The notes: generated from the sequence alone by a model not told the origin. Positions 39,345-48,765 are shown, numbered from the stretch's first letter. The stretch: DNA of 64,000 nucleotides from Streptomyces humidus (GCF_014649655.1 NZ_BMTL01000008.1:124001-188000), one strand, 5' to 3'. Translations and numbers: made by a program.

Positions 39345-41125
39345 CGAGAGCCGTGACGGGAGAGGCGACGGGAGACGTGTCGGGGCCCGCCGGCGCGTCT
39401 CGGCCGTCGGCCTGCCGGATCCTGCGGGTCACCGGGCCGCTGGTCGAGGTCGAGTACACGGGCGGCGTCGCGATGTACGACCTGGTCTCGATCGGCCCCG
39501 CCGGTCTGTCCGGCGAGGTGGTGGCCATCAGCGGTGACGTCGTCACCCTTCAGGCGTACGAGTACACCGGCGGCCTCGCTCCGGGGCAGACGGCGCTGCC
39601 GCAGGGCCGTCCACTGTCGGTACGGCTCGGTCCGCAGCTGCTCGGAGGGGTGTTCGACGGCCTGCTGCGTCCGCTGTCCGGGGCCGGCGACTGGCTGCTG
39701 CCCGGTGCGGGGAGCACCGCGGGCGAGGACCGCACCTGGTCCTTCTCCCCCAGGGTGACGCGGAACGAGGAGGTGGCGCAGGGGCAGGTGCTCGGAGACC
39801 TCCATGACGCGGGCCCGGTGCCGGTGAAGATCCTGGCGCCGCCCGGCCGCGGAGGCCCGGTCACGGAGATCGCCGGCGCCGGGGACCTGCCGTCGGAGGC
39901 CGTGGTGGCCGTGGTGGGCGGCGCCGAGGTGACGATCGGCGCCCTGTGGCCGGTGCGCAGGGCCCGCCCGGTGCGGGAGCGAGTCGACACCCGCGCGGCC
40001 CTGAACACCGGCCAGCGGGTGATCGACCTGCTCTTCCCCGTGGCGCGGGGCAGCACGGTGGCGGTGCCGGGCGGGTTCGGCACGGGGAAGACGGTGCTGC
40101 TCCAGCAGATCGCCAAGTGGTGCGACGCGGACGTCATCGTCTACGTCGGCTGCGGGGAGCGCGGCAACGAGATGGCCGACGTCATCACCGAGCTGGCCGG
40201 ACTACGGGACCCGCGCACGGGCGGACGCCTCGCGGACCGCACCGTGACGATCGCCAACACCTCCAACATGCCGATGATGGCCCGTGAGGCGAGCGTCCAC
40301 ACCGGGATGACGGTCGCCGAGTACTTCCGCGACATGGGACTGGACGTGGTGGTCATCGCCGACTCCACCTCCCGCTGGGCCGAGGCGCTGCGCGAGTTCG
40401 CCTCCCGCACGGGCGCGCTGCCCGCCGAGGAGGGCTACCCGGCCGGGCTGGCGTCCGCCGTCGCGGCCTTCTACGAGCGGGCCGGAGCCGTGACCACCCT
40501 CGGCGGCGACCGGGGCTCGGTGACCGTCATCGGGGCGGTCTCGCCGCCCGGCGGGGACATGACCGAACCGGTGACCGCGCACACCGAACGCTTCGTCCGC
40601 TGCCTGTGGACCCTCGACCGTGACCTCGCCTACGCCCGGCACTACCCCGCGATCTCCTGGGCCGGGTCCTTCTCCCGGGACGTCCCGGTCCTCGCCGCCG
40701 GGCACCGGGCGGCCGGCGATCCGGCGTGGGCCGGGCGCCGCGACCGGGTCGGGGCGGTGCTGGCGGAAGCCGACCGGCTGGCCGACCTGGTGGACCTGAT
40801 CGGCATCGCCGCCCTGCCCGCGCGGGAGCGGGTCAGCGTGCTGGCGGGGCGGCTGGTCAGGGAGGGGGTGCTGCAGCAGAGCGCGCTCTCGGAGCAGGAC
40901 GCGTACTGCGGGCCGGAGAAGGCGGCCGCGCTGGCCGACGCCGTGCTGGCGGTCGTCGACCGCTGCGGCGAACTGGTGGACTCCGGGGTCCCGGCGGCCT
41001 CGGTCGAGGAGGTCGACTTCGGTCCGCTGCTGCGCGCCCGTGAGGAGACCGGCCCGCACGACGCCGCCGGAGTGACGGCACTGCGGGACGCCATGCTCAC
41101 CAGGCTGGTGGGCCTGCGCCCATGA
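39341..41125 (+). CDS. V-type ATPase catalytic subunit A
   Basis: A 594-residue catalytic subunit if GTG 39341 (GTGA overlap) is used; GTG 39332 or 39353 are possible. It has ILRVTGPLVEVEYTGG at the N-terminus, the A-specific insertion (non-homologous region, about 120-200), Walker A GGFGTGKTVL (about 243-252), GERGNEM with the catalytic Glu, and ADSTSRWAEALRE. P-loop Thr/Lys are intact. It is the ATP-hydrolysing (or synthesising) subunit and precedes subunit B by an ATGA overlap. Confidence 0.96.
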   Translation: MTRAVTGEATGDVSGPAGASRPSACRILRVTGPLVEVEYTGGVAMYDLVSIGPAGLSGEVVAISGDVVTLQAYEYTGGLAPGQTALPQGRPLSVRLGPQLLGGVFDGLLRPLSGAGDWLLPGAGSTAGEDRTWSFSPRVTRNEEVAQGQVLGDLHDAGPVPVKILAPPGRGGPVTEIAGAGDLPSEAVVAVVGGAEVTIGALWPVRRARPVRERVDTRAALNTGQRVIDLLFPVARGSTVAVPGGFGTGKTVLLQQIAKWCDADVIVYVGCGERGNEMADVITELAGLRDPRTGGRLADRTVTIANTSNMPMMAREASVHTGMTVAEYFRDMGLDVVVIADSTSRWAEALREFASRTGALPAEEGYPAGLASAVAAFYERAGAVTTLGGDRGSVTVIGAVSPPGGDMTEPVTAHTERFVRCLWTLDRDLAYARHYPAISWAGSFSRDVPVLAAGHRAAGDPAWAGRRDRVGAVLAEADRLADLVDLIGIAALPARERVSVLAGRLVREGVLQQSALSEQDAYCGPEKAAALADAVLAVVDRCGELVDSGVPAASVEEVDFGPLLRAREETGPHDAAGVTALRDAMLTRLVGLRP

Positions 41126-42603
41126 GCCGGTCGGGCGGGATCGAGTACACGACGGTGCGCGAGCTCCGGGGGCCGCTCGCGATCGTCGCGGGCGTGTCGG
41201 GGATCGGCTGGGACGAGTACGTGCGCATCACCCTCGCCTCCGGTGAACGGCGCCATGGAGTGGTCCTGGACGCCGACCGCGACCTGGCGGTCGTCCAGGT
41301 GCTGGAGGGCACCGCCGGCATGGACCCGGAGGGCGTCCGGGCGGCCTTCTCCGGTGGCCCGCTGCGCGTCCCGGTCGGGACGGACTGGCTCGGCCGGGTG
41401 TGCAACGGCCGGGGCGAGCCCCTCGACGGCGGCCCTCCCGTGTTCGGCTCCCGCGACGCCGAGGTGGGGGGCGCGCCCATCAACCCGGTGCGGCGCGAGC
41501 CGCCGTCCGAACCGGTGCTCACGGGCGTCGGGGTCGTCGACGCCCTGACCACCCTGGTGCGCGGCCAGAAACTGCCGGTCTTCTCCGTGGCCGGACTGCC
41601 GCACCTGGAACTGGCCGCCCAGATCGCCGCGCAGGCCACCACCGCGGGCGAGGCGTTCTGCGTCGTCTTCGCCGGCATGGGACTCACCCACGCCGACGCC
41701 TCCTTCGTGCGCGACGCCCTCGAGGAACGGTCCGCGGCCGGGGAACTCGTCCTCTTGCTGAACACCGCCGACGACCCGGTGATCGAGCGGATCCTCACCC
41801 CCCGCATCGCGCTCACCGTCGCCGAACACCTCGCCTTCACCGACGGACGGCACGTCCTCGTGGTGATGGCCGACATGACGACGTACGCCGAGGCCCTGCG
41901 CGAGGTCTCCGCGGCCCGCGGGGAGGTCCCGGCCCGCCGTGCCTACCCGGGCTACCTCTACAGCGACCTCGCCTCGCTGTACGAACGCTGCGGGCGCGTC
42001 CGGGGCCGCCCCGGCTCGGTCACCGTGGTTCCGGTGCTCACCATGCCCGCGGGCGACATCACCCACCCCGTGCCGGACCTGACCGGCTACATCACCGAGG
42101 GCCAGATCGTGCTCTCGCCCGAGACGCACGCGCGGGGCGTGTACCCGCCGGTGGACGCGTTGTCCTCGCTGTCCCGGCTGATGCGCAAGGGCGCCGGGCC
42201 CGGCCGCACCCGGGACGACCACCTGGACGTCGCCGCCCAGCTGCTGGCCTCTCTGGCCCGCGCCCGGCAGGTCCGCGACCTCGCGGACCTGGTGGGCCGG
42301 GCGGCGCTGAGCCCCACCGACCGCCGGTACCTCGACTTCGAGGAGGCGTTCCTGCGGGACTTCGCCGACCAGCGCGACGACGAGCCGCGCGGCCTCGACG
42401 CCTCGCTGGAACGGGGCTGGCGGGCGCTGCTCACCCTGCCGCGCGGCCAGCTCTCCATGCTCCCCGCCGGACTCCTCGACGCCCACGGGGCGAGGGAATC
42501 CGACGATCACGAGGATGCCGACGAGGTCGGCGGACCCGGCCGTCCCGAGGATCCCGACTCGCCCGAGGATCCCGACTCGCCCGAGGAGGAGGCTTCCCGA
42601 TGA
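41122..42603 (+). CDS. V-type ATPase regulatory subunit B
   Basis: A 493-residue subunit with the B-type degenerate P-loop (VAGLPHLELAAQIA), VFAGMGLTHADA, VMADMTTYAEALREVSAARGEVPARRAYPGYLYSDLA and PAGDITHPVPDLTGYITEGQI, all typical of subunit B. It ends in an extra acidic tail with a repeated PEDPDS unit, encoded by an 18-base direct repeat near 42546-42583; such a tail is not a family feature. Stop overlaps the subunit D start. Confidence 0.96.
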   Translation: MSRSGGIEYTTVRELRGPLAIVAGVSGIGWDEYVRITLASGERRHGVVLDADRDLAVVQVLEGTAGMDPEGVRAAFSGGPLRVPVGTDWLGRVCNGRGEPLDGGPPVFGSRDAEVGGAPINPVRREPPSEPVLTGVGVVDALTTLVRGQKLPVFSVAGLPHLELAAQIAAQATTAGEAFCVVFAGMGLTHADASFVRDALEERSAAGELVLLLNTADDPVIERILTPRIALTVAEHLAFTDGRHVLVVMADMTTYAEALREVSAARGEVPARRAYPGYLYSDLASLYERCGRVRGRPGSVTVVPVLTMPAGDITHPVPDLTGYITEGQIVLSPETHARGVYPPVDALSSLSRLMRKGAGPGRTRDDHLDVAAQLLASLARARQVRDLADLVGRAALSPTDRRYLDFEEAFLRDFADQRDDEPRGLDASLERGWRALLTLPRGQLSMLPAGLLDAHGARESDDHEDADEVGGPGRPEDPDSPEDPDSPEEEASR

Positions 42604-43241
42604 GCGACGTCCGCCGTACTCCGCCCGGCCGTGCGGGACGACTGCGGCTGCGGCACAGCCTCGACGTCGCCGGGCGCGGAGCGGACCTGCTGGAGCAGAA
42701 GCTGCGTATCCTCCGCTCCGAGCACCAGCGGCTGCTGCGCGCGCAGGAGGCGGCCGCACTCGCCTGGCGGGACCTGGTGTCCGAAGCGGAGGGCTGGCTG
42801 CTGCGGGGACTGCTCCTGGGCGGGGAAGCGGCCCTCGACTCGGCCGCCGCGGGCCTCGGCGCCTGCGACGTCACAGTGCGCTGGACCGTCTCCATGGGGG
42901 TACGTCGTCCGGCGGACGTCACCACGTCCGTACCCGTCCGGCCCCCTGCCGCCGCCGCTCCCTCCAACACGGCTCTCGTGCACGCCGAGGCGGCCTACGG
43001 CCGTGCCGTGCGCGCCGCCGCCGAGTACGCGGCGGCCCGGGCCGCGACCGCGCTCGTCGGGGCGGAGGTCGTCGGCACCCGGCACCGGGTCCGTGCTCTG
43101 CGGCGTCACTGGATCCCACGTCTGCGGGAGGCGCTCGCCCGGGCGGACCTCGCCCTGGAACAGGCCGAGCACGAGGACACCGTCCGCCGCCGCTGGGCTG
43201 CCCGGGCGGCCGGGGGCGGCGGGCCGGCGGCCGGCGGATGA
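42600..43241 (+). CDS. V-type ATPase central stalk subunit D
   Basis: A 213-residue subunit from ATG 42600 (ATGA). The N-terminal helix (PPGRAGRLRLRHSLDVAGRGADLLEQKLRIL) and C-terminal helix (RRHWIPRLREALARADLALEQAEHED) form the antiparallel coiled coil of the rotor. It is the last gene of the nine-gene operon G/H-C-I-K-F-E-A-B-D, so the complex is complete. Confidence 0.93.
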   Translation: MSDVRRTPPGRAGRLRLRHSLDVAGRGADLLEQKLRILRSEHQRLLRAQEAAALAWRDLVSEAEGWLLRGLLLGGEAALDSAAAGLGACDVTVRWTVSMGVRRPADVTTSVPVRPPAAAAPSNTALVHAEAAYGRAVRAAAEYAAARAATALVGAEVVGTRHRVRALRRHWIPRLREALARADLALEQAEHEDTVRRRWAARAAGGGGPAAGG

Positions 43242-43272
43242 CGGTCGCGGACGCCCCACGGCCGAGGCGGTT

Positions 43273-43320
43273 CACCGAAACGCGGCTGTCACCGGAACGT
43301 GGCTGTCACTGGAACGCGGC
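43273..43320. repeat. 17-bp tandem repeat between V-ATPase and TrkA genes
   Basis: Units CACCGAAACGCGGCTGT (43273-43289), CACCGGAACGTGGCTGT (43290-43306) and a partial third (43307-43320) that runs into the 3' end of the trkA gene. It sits at a convergent gene junction. Confidence 0.75.
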
Positions 43321-43962
43321 ATGGATCTCCTGTTCGGTCGCGGTGTGCGAGACGAGCAGGAGTTCGTCGCCGGGCCGCAGCGGTGTCGAAGGGTCCGGCA
43401 CGGTGGGCTGTCCGTCGCGGACGATGGTGGCGACGACCGTCCCCTCGGGCAGCCGGACGTCGCCCAGCGGCCGTCCCGAGGTCCTGGACTGCGGCGTGAT
43501 GACCGTTTCGATGACGTCGACACCGGCCTTGCTGAGCCGCAGCAGGGCGACGGTGTCGGTGGCCCCGGTCGCCTCCTCGATGAGGGAGATCAGCGGGGTG
43601 GCGGCGGGGACGGAGGCGTCGACGCCCCAGCGTTCGTCGAACAGCCAGGCGTTCTCGGCGTCGTTGACGCGGGCGGCCACGCGGGGCACCGAGAACTGCC
43701 GCTTGGCGAGCAGACTGATCACGAGGTTGTCCTCGTCGTCCCCGGTGGTGGCGATGACGAGGTCGGCGGTGAGGGCGCCGGCGTCCTCCAGCAGGGACGG
43801 TTCGCAGGCGTCCCCCGCCACCAGCCGCACCGGGATGCGGCCTTCGAGTTCGGCCAGGCGGTCGTCGTCGGCGTCGATCAGCGTGACCTCGTTGCGGGCC
43901 GCGGCGAGCACCTGCGCGATCTGGGCGCCGAGCCGTCCCGCCCCGGCGATGAGTACCTTCAC
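43306..43962 (-). CDS. TrkA/KTN family potassium-channel regulator (TrkA 1)
   Basis: A 218-residue protein: TrkA_N Rossmann domain (MKVLIAGAGRLGAQIAQVLA, acidic end LIDADDDR) that binds NAD(H) or ATP, then a TrkA_C (RCK_C) domain (SGRPLGDVRLPEGTVVATI ... PSTPLRPGDELLLVSH). Such proteins gate Trk/Ktr potassium transporters, but no membrane subunit is in the window. It overlaps the second TrkA gene (ATGA), so the two likely form a heteromeric ring, as in the CeoB/CeoC pair of mycobacteria. Confidence 0.93.
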   Translation of the reverse strand: MKVLIAGAGRLGAQIAQVLAAARNEVTLIDADDDRLAELEGRIPVRLVAGDACEPSLLEDAGALTADLVIATTGDDEDNLVISLLAKRQFSVPRVAARVNDAENAWLFDERWGVDASVPAATPLISLIEEATGATDTVALLRLSKAGVDVIETVITPQSRTSGRPLGDVRLPEGTVVATIVRDGQPTVPDPSTPLRPGDELLLVSHTATEQEIHAAFQ

Positions 43963-44618
43963 GTCCCCAGCTCCTTGTCGAGAAAGCCGCCCAGTCTGCC
44001 CAGCGCGGTGGCGGCGACGGCGAACGTGACCAGGTCGCCCGCCTGCGCGGGCGTGCCGTGCGAGGGAATCAGCGAGCGGCCCCCGCGGGTGACCTCGATG
44101 ACACGGATCTCGCCGTCGACGTCGAACTCGGCCAGCCGCCGCCCGATGAGGTACTCGGGCACCTCGGAACGGACGAGCAGGGTCTCCCCGTTGCCGAAAC
44201 CGAGCTCGGGGTTCAGGTGACGGTGCAGCAGCATCCGGTGGATCTGGTGCACCGTCCAGCGGACGCTGGCGATGGTGGGAATGCCGAGTTCGCGGTAGAT
44301 GTCGGCGCGCCGGGGGTCGTAGATGCGCGCGAGGACGATCGGCACCCGGTAGGTCTCCTTCGCCGTGCGCGCGCTGACGATGTTGCTGTTGTCCCCGGAG
44401 GTGACGGCGACGAAGGCGTCGGCGTGGTCGATGCCGGCGGCCTGGAGCACGGCACGGCTGAAGCCGTTGCCCTCGTGGAAGCGGATGCGGGGGCTGTCGG
44501 GCAGGCGCCGGGCGGCCTTCGGGCGCCGGTCGACGACGTCGACGTCGTGCCCTTCCGAGGCGAGCAGACCGGCGAGCGCGGTGCCCACCCGTCCGCAGCC
44601 GACGACGATCACCTTCAC
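43959..44618 (-). CDS. TrkA/KTN family potassium-channel regulator (TrkA 2)
   Basis: A 219-residue protein from GTG 44618, overlapping the stop of the P-type ATPase (GTGA). TrkA_N (VKVIVVGCGRVGTALAGLLA, VDVVDRRPKAARRL) and TrkA_C (EYLIGRRLAEFDVDGEIRVIEV) domains. Similar in build to TrkA 1 but only moderately alike. The coupling ATPase-TrkA 2-TrkA 1 suggests that cation pumping and potassium control are co-regulated. Confidence 0.93.
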   Translation of the reverse strand: MKVIVVGCGRVGTALAGLLASEGHDVDVVDRRPKAARRLPDSPRIRFHEGNGFSRAVLQAAGIDHADAFVAVTSGDNSNIVSARTAKETYRVPIVLARIYDPRRADIYRELGIPTIASVRWTVHQIHRMLLHRHLNPELGFGNGETLLVRSEVPEYLIGRRLAEFDVDGEIRVIEVTRGGRSLIPSHGTPAQAGDLVTFAVAATALGRLGGFLDKELGT

Positions 44619-47491
44619 CGTGGGACTCCCTTCGGGTCGGCGCGGCGCAGCCACGCCTTGCGGGCTTCGTCCGCGAGCAGGGGCAGCGTGCCGAGCCCCG
44701 CCAGGACCGCCCAGTCGACGGCGTCGAGCGGGGCGGTGTGGAAGACGGCCTGCAGCGGTGGCGCGTAGCTGATGGCGACCATCAGGGCCACCCCGAAGCC
44801 GCCGGCCGCCAGCAGGGCCGGATTGGACAGGATCCCCGCCTTCAGGATGCTCTGCCGGTCGGTGCGCACCGCGAGCGCGTTGAAGAACTGGCTGAGCACG
44901 ATCCCCGCCTGGACCATGGTGATCGCCTCCCGGTAGACGGGCGTGTCCTTGGTGAACTCGTCGAACGGGATGCCCGAGGAACCGATGTGCCAGAAGAAGA
45001 CGGCGCTGACGCAGACCGCCTGGATGCCGCCCAGGAACAGGATGCGGCCGACCACGGCGGCCGAGAACAGCCGCTCCCGCCGGGAGCGCGGCGGACGGTC
45101 CATCACGTCGGGCTCGGGCGGCTCCGCTCCCAGAGCCAGGGCGGGCAGCACGTCGGAGCCCAGGTCGATGGCCAGGATCTGCACCGCGCTGATGGGCACC
45201 AGGGGGAATCCGGCGAAGGTCGCCGCCAGGATCGGGACCAGTTCCCCGATGTTGTGGCTGAAGAGGTAGACGAGGAACTTGCGGATGTTCTGGTAGACGG
45301 CCCGGCCGAGCCGCACCGCCGTCGCGATGGAGGCGAAGGAGTCGTCGAGCAGCACCATCGCGGCCGCCTCGCGGGCCACGTCGGTGCCCGACGCCCCCAT
45401 GGCCACCCCGATGTCCGCGTGTTTGAGCGCGGGGGCGTCGTTCGCGCCGTCCCCGGTGACCGCCACCACCTCGCCCCGCCGCTGGAAGGCGGTGACCACC
45501 CGCATCTTGTGCTCGGGGCTGACCCGGCACAGCAGCAGCTCGGACGGCTCGGCGAGCAGGGCGTCGAGCGCCTCGTCGTTCATCGCGTCGAGCCGGGCGC
45601 CCGTCACCACGACCGGATCCGGCCGCCGTACGATGCCCACCCGGCGGGCCACGGCCTCGCCGGTCAGCGGGTGGTCGCCGGTGACCATGACGATGCGGAT
45701 GCCGGCCCGGCGGCAGGCGGCGACCGCGTCGGTGACCTCCGGACGCGGCGGATCGAGCATGCCGACCAGCCCCAGCAGCGTCAGCCCGGACTCGGCCTCG
45801 CCCTGCGCGGGACGGGCCGAGTCCAGTTCCCGTCGGGCCACGGCCAGTACCCGCAGGCCCTGCGCGGCGAGCGCGTCGCCCGCCGCGGCCACCGCCGCCC
45901 GGTCCTCCCCGGTGAGCGGTCCGCGCCTCCCCTCCCACTCCACGCCGGTGCACCGCCCGACCAGCTCGCCCGGCGCTCCCTTGACGCACGCCTGGTAGCC
46001 CGCGCCGGTCCTGTGCACCGTCGTCATCAGCTTGCGGTCCGAGTCGAAGGGGAACTCCGTCACCCGGGGCGCCGCCTCCTCCTCCGCGCCGAGGTCCATC
46101 CCGGCCTTGGCGACGACGACGAGGAGCGCGCCCTCGGTGGTGTCGCCGAGCACCCGCCAGCGTTCCCGGCCCTCGGGACCCCTGGAGCGCTCGGGGCCCC
46201 CGGGGCTCCCGGGCGGCAGCAGCCGGGCGTTGCAGCACAGGCCGGCCACCCGCAGCAGTTCCCGCACCGGCGTCGCGTCGGCGACCTCGCCGCTCGGGGC
46301 GTAGCCGACCCCGTCCACCGGATGCGGCGGTCCCCCCGCCCACACCTGGGTGACGGTCATCTCCGCCTGGGTGAGCGTTCCCGTCTTGTCGGTGCACACC
46401 ACCGTGGTCGACCCGAGCGCCTCCACCGCCAGCAGCTGCTTGATCAGGGCGTGGCGGCGCGCCATCCGCCGTACGCCGATCGCCAGGGACACCGAGAGGG
46501 TGGCGGGCAGCCCTTCCGGAACCATCGCCACCATCACCCCCAGCGCGAACACGAACGAGGTCACCACCGACTGCCCGGTGGGCAGCCGCACGGCGAACAC
46601 CACCGCCCCGATCGCCAGTGCGGCCCCCGCCACCCGCCGGGCCATGGAGGCCACCTGGATCTGCAGCGGGGTCTTCTGCCGCGGGGCGGCCTCGGCCAGC
46701 CGGTAGATCCGCCCGAACTCGGTCTCCGCGCCGGTGGCGTGGACGACGGCCCGCCCGGATCCGGCGACGGCATCGGTCCCCATGAACACGCAGTTGCGGG
46801 CGTCCAGAGGCGCTCCGGCCGCCACCGGGTCGGCCGTGCGGCCCACGGCGTTGCTCTCCCCGGTCAGCGGAGCGTTGTTCACGGACAGCTCGTGCGCCTC
46901 GACCACCCGGCAGTCGGCCGGAACGGCGTCCCCGGCCTCCAGCACCACCACGTCACCCGGCACCAGGTCACGGGTGGACACCTCCAGCCGTTCGCCGTCG
47001 CGCAGCACCCGGCAGGTGTGGGGCACCATCGCCTCCAGCGCCTGAGCCGTCCGTTCGGCCGAGTACTCCTGGGCGAAGCCGATGCCGGCGTTCAGCAGCA
47101 CGACGCCCAGGATCGCCACCGCCAGTTGCAGGGTGCCGACGTCGCGCGGCTCCTGCAGCCCGTATGCCAGGAAGGTGATCCCCGACGCGACGATCAGCAC
47201 GACCGCGAAGAGGTCGGTGAACTGCGCCGCCAGCTGTCGCCATACGGGCCGGCGCCGCGCACGGGGCAGTTCGTTGGGTCCGTACCGCTCGAGGAGGTCC
47301 CGTGCCCGCGCCGCCGACAGCCCGCGCGGTGACGTGTCCAGCGCGGCGAAGACCTCGCCCGGGGCGAGTTCCGGCACCTCGGCGGGACGCGGACCGCGAC
47401 CGGGCACGGCGTCGGCCGGCTCGTCCTTGCCGCCGGCCGTCCCGTCCTTGCCGCCGGCCGGTGCCGACGGGTCCAAGGCGGGGCGCATCAT
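44615..47491 (-). CDS. P2-type cation-transporting ATPase (CtpF-like)
   Basis: A 958-residue P-type ATPase. It has an N-terminal cation ATPase domain, NNAPLTGESNAV in the actuator, MVPEGLPATLSV in span 4, phosphorylation site CTDKTGTLTQAE, KGAPGELV, TGDGANDAPALK, and a C-terminal set of spans (FPLVPISAVQILAIDLGSDVLPALALGAE). This is the Ca2+/Na+-K+ (P2) type; CtpF of the M. tuberculosis DosR regulon is of this kind. The first 40 residues are a Gly/Lys/Pro tail with a repeated GGKD. Two CCGTTCGG boxes lie about 180-215 bases upstream. Confidence 0.93.
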   Translation of the reverse strand: MMRPALDPSAPAGGKDGTAGGKDEPADAVPGRGPRPAEVPELAPGEVFAALDTSPRGLSAARARDLLERYGPNELPRARRRPVWRQLAAQFTDLFAVVLIVASGITFLAYGLQEPRDVGTLQLAVAILGVVLLNAGIGFAQEYSAERTAQALEAMVPHTCRVLRDGERLEVSTRDLVPGDVVVLEAGDAVPADCRVVEAHELSVNNAPLTGESNAVGRTADPVAAGAPLDARNCVFMGTDAVAGSGRAVVHATGAETEFGRIYRLAEAAPRQKTPLQIQVASMARRVAGAALAIGAVVFAVRLPTGQSVVTSFVFALGVMVAMVPEGLPATLSVSLAIGVRRMARRHALIKQLLAVEALGSTTVVCTDKTGTLTQAEMTVTQVWAGGPPHPVDGVGYAPSGEVADATPVRELLRVAGLCCNARLLPPGSPGGPERSRGPEGRERWRVLGDTTEGALLVVVAKAGMDLGAEEEAAPRVTEFPFDSDRKLMTTVHRTGAGYQACVKGAPGELVGRCTGVEWEGRRGPLTGEDRAAVAAAGDALAAQGLRVLAVARRELDSARPAQGEAESGLTLLGLVGMLDPPRPEVTDAVAACRRAGIRIVMVTGDHPLTGEAVARRVGIVRRPDPVVVTGARLDAMNDEALDALLAEPSELLLCRVSPEHKMRVVTAFQRRGEVVAVTGDGANDAPALKHADIGVAMGASGTDVAREAAAMVLLDDSFASIATAVRLGRAVYQNIRKFLVYLFSHNIGELVPILAATFAGFPLVPISAVQILAIDLGSDVLPALALGAEPPEPDVMDRPPRSRRERLFSAAVVGRILFLGGIQAVCVSAVFFWHIGSSGIPFDEFTKDTPVYREAITMVQAGIVLSQFFNALAVRTDRQSILKAGILSNPALLAAGGFGVALMVAISYAPPLQAVFHTAPLDAVDWAVLAGLGTLPLLADEARKAWLRRADPKGVPR

Positions 47492-47669
47492 CCGGTCCCG
47501 TGGGGGGACGGGTTCGTCGGCCCCGGTCGGAGCAGCCGCATGGCGCGTGGGCCCTTGTGCGAGGCTGCCATCACGGACTCCAGGGAACTCGGCGGACAGG
47601 TCGCGGGTCCGCCGCCCCTCACGGGCGGCGGCGCTCCCCCATCGTGGGACGGGCCCGCCGCCGGAACCA

Positions 47670-47706
47670 GGGCCGTTCGGGGCAGGATCACCGGTCCGTT
47701 CGGCGG
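47670..47706. promoter_or_regulatory. Paired CCGAACGG-type boxes before the CtpF-like operon
   Basis: GGGCCGTTCGGGGC (47670-47683) and GGTCCGTTCGGCGG (47693-47706), centres 23 bases apart. The second touches the stop of the neighbouring USP gene. Both fit GGnCC-GTTC-GGnCC with one or two mismatches. They are far (about 180-215 bases) from the ATPase ATG. Confidence 0.5.
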
Positions 47707-47707
47707 C

Positions 47708-48580
47708 TCACACCGGAACCGTGAGGACGGGGCAGTGTGCGTGGTGCAGGACGCCCTGACTCACCGAGCCCAGGAGCATCCCGGTGAACCCTCCGTGCCC
47801 CCGGGTTCCCACGACCAGGCCGAGGGCGTGCTCCGACGCCTCCGTCAGGACGTGCACCGGGTGCCCGAGGAGGACTTCGTGGTGCAGCTCCACCTCCGGG
47901 TGCGTCTCGGTACGGCCGGCGACCGTCTCGGACAGCACACGGCGGGCCTCCTGCACCGCCGCGTCCTCGTCCAGGACGCCGAGGAGCGGCGGCTGCCACA
48001 CGTACAGGGCCCGCAGGGCCGCGCCGCGCAGGGCGGCCTCGTCGAACGCCAGATCCACCGCCGCGGCCGAATGCGGACTGCCGTCGACGCCGACCACGAA
48101 GTACGCGGGTTCCTGGGTGACGTGCTCCGGTTCGGGAACGACCGCCACCGGACAGGGGGCGTGGGCCACGAGGGGCAGGGCCACGGAGGCGGAGGTGAGC
48201 ATTTCACGCCGTCGGTTCAGGTGCCAGGATCCCACCACGACCAGCGAGGCGCCGCGCGCCTCCTCGCGCAGGACCCACGCGGGCTCCCCTTCCGCCAGCA
48301 GCGTCGACACTTCCACGTCCGGTCGCCGGGACTCGACGAAGGCGACCGCCTCCGCGAGGATCTGGTCCCCCAGTCCGTGCAGCGCCTGGTTCCACTCCTC
48401 CCAGGACGGCAGCACCTCACGCGACCGGTAGCCGCGGGTGGGCATGCCCTGGGCGTGCACGAGCCGCAGCGGTACGCCCCGTCGGCCGGCTTCGTCAGCC
48501 GCCCAGGCGAGCGCGAGTCGCTTCGAGGCATCGGGGTCGACGCCCACCACGATCGGCCTGCGCCCGTCCGCACCAGCCAT
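47708..48580 (-). CDS. Universal stress protein, tandem domains (USP 3)
   Basis: A 290-residue two-domain USP started at ATG 48580 (SD GGAGG 6 bases upstream); an open frame to 48634 lacks support. Here the first domain is degenerate (VVGSWHLNRRREMLTSAS) and the second keeps the full ATP loop (VVGTRGHGGFTGMLLGSVS), the reverse of USP 1 and USP 4. It is divergent from the phosphofructokinase gene across a 280-base spacer with a candidate box. Confidence 0.93.
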   Translation of the reverse strand: MAGADGRRPIVVGVDPDASKRLALAWAADEAGRRGVPLRLVHAQGMPTRGYRSREVLPSWEEWNQALHGLGDQILAEAVAFVESRRPDVEVSTLLAEGEPAWVLREEARGASLVVVGSWHLNRRREMLTSASVALPLVAHAPCPVAVVPEPEHVTQEPAYFVVGVDGSPHSAAAVDLAFDEAALRGAALRALYVWQPPLLGVLDEDAAVQEARRVLSETVAGRTETHPEVELHHEVLLGHPVHVLTEASEHALGLVVGTRGHGGFTGMLLGSVSQGVLHHAHCPVLTVPV

Positions 48581-48751
48581 GGCACCTCCAGGAGATCGCT
48601 CCGCGCCGCTGCGCGTCCCTGTCTCCAGCGTCACCCCAGTCGTCGCGAACCGCCACGCCTCCGCCTGCGCCTCCGGTCACTCCCGTCACTCCGCACTCCG
48701 CGCTCCGCACGAGGGAGCCGCTCGGGCCCGTGTCCGTCGAGTGGCCACCGC

Positions 48752-48765
48752 GGACCGAACGGGGG
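48752..48765. promoter_or_regulatory. CCGAACGG-type box between USP 3 and pfkA
   Basis: GGACCGAACGGGGG, with a good left half (GGACC-GAAC) and a weaker right half. It lies 96 bases before pfkA and about 172 bases before USP 3 in the divergent spacer. Confidence 0.4.

Noticed and set aside
43959..46397. An 812-codon frame covering TrkA 2 and half of the P-type ATPase, as a fusion
   Set aside because: Only the part after 44618 downstream (TrkA 2) makes sense; the rest is the ATPase in the wrong frame. The ATPase has its own intact frame and a GTGA junction.
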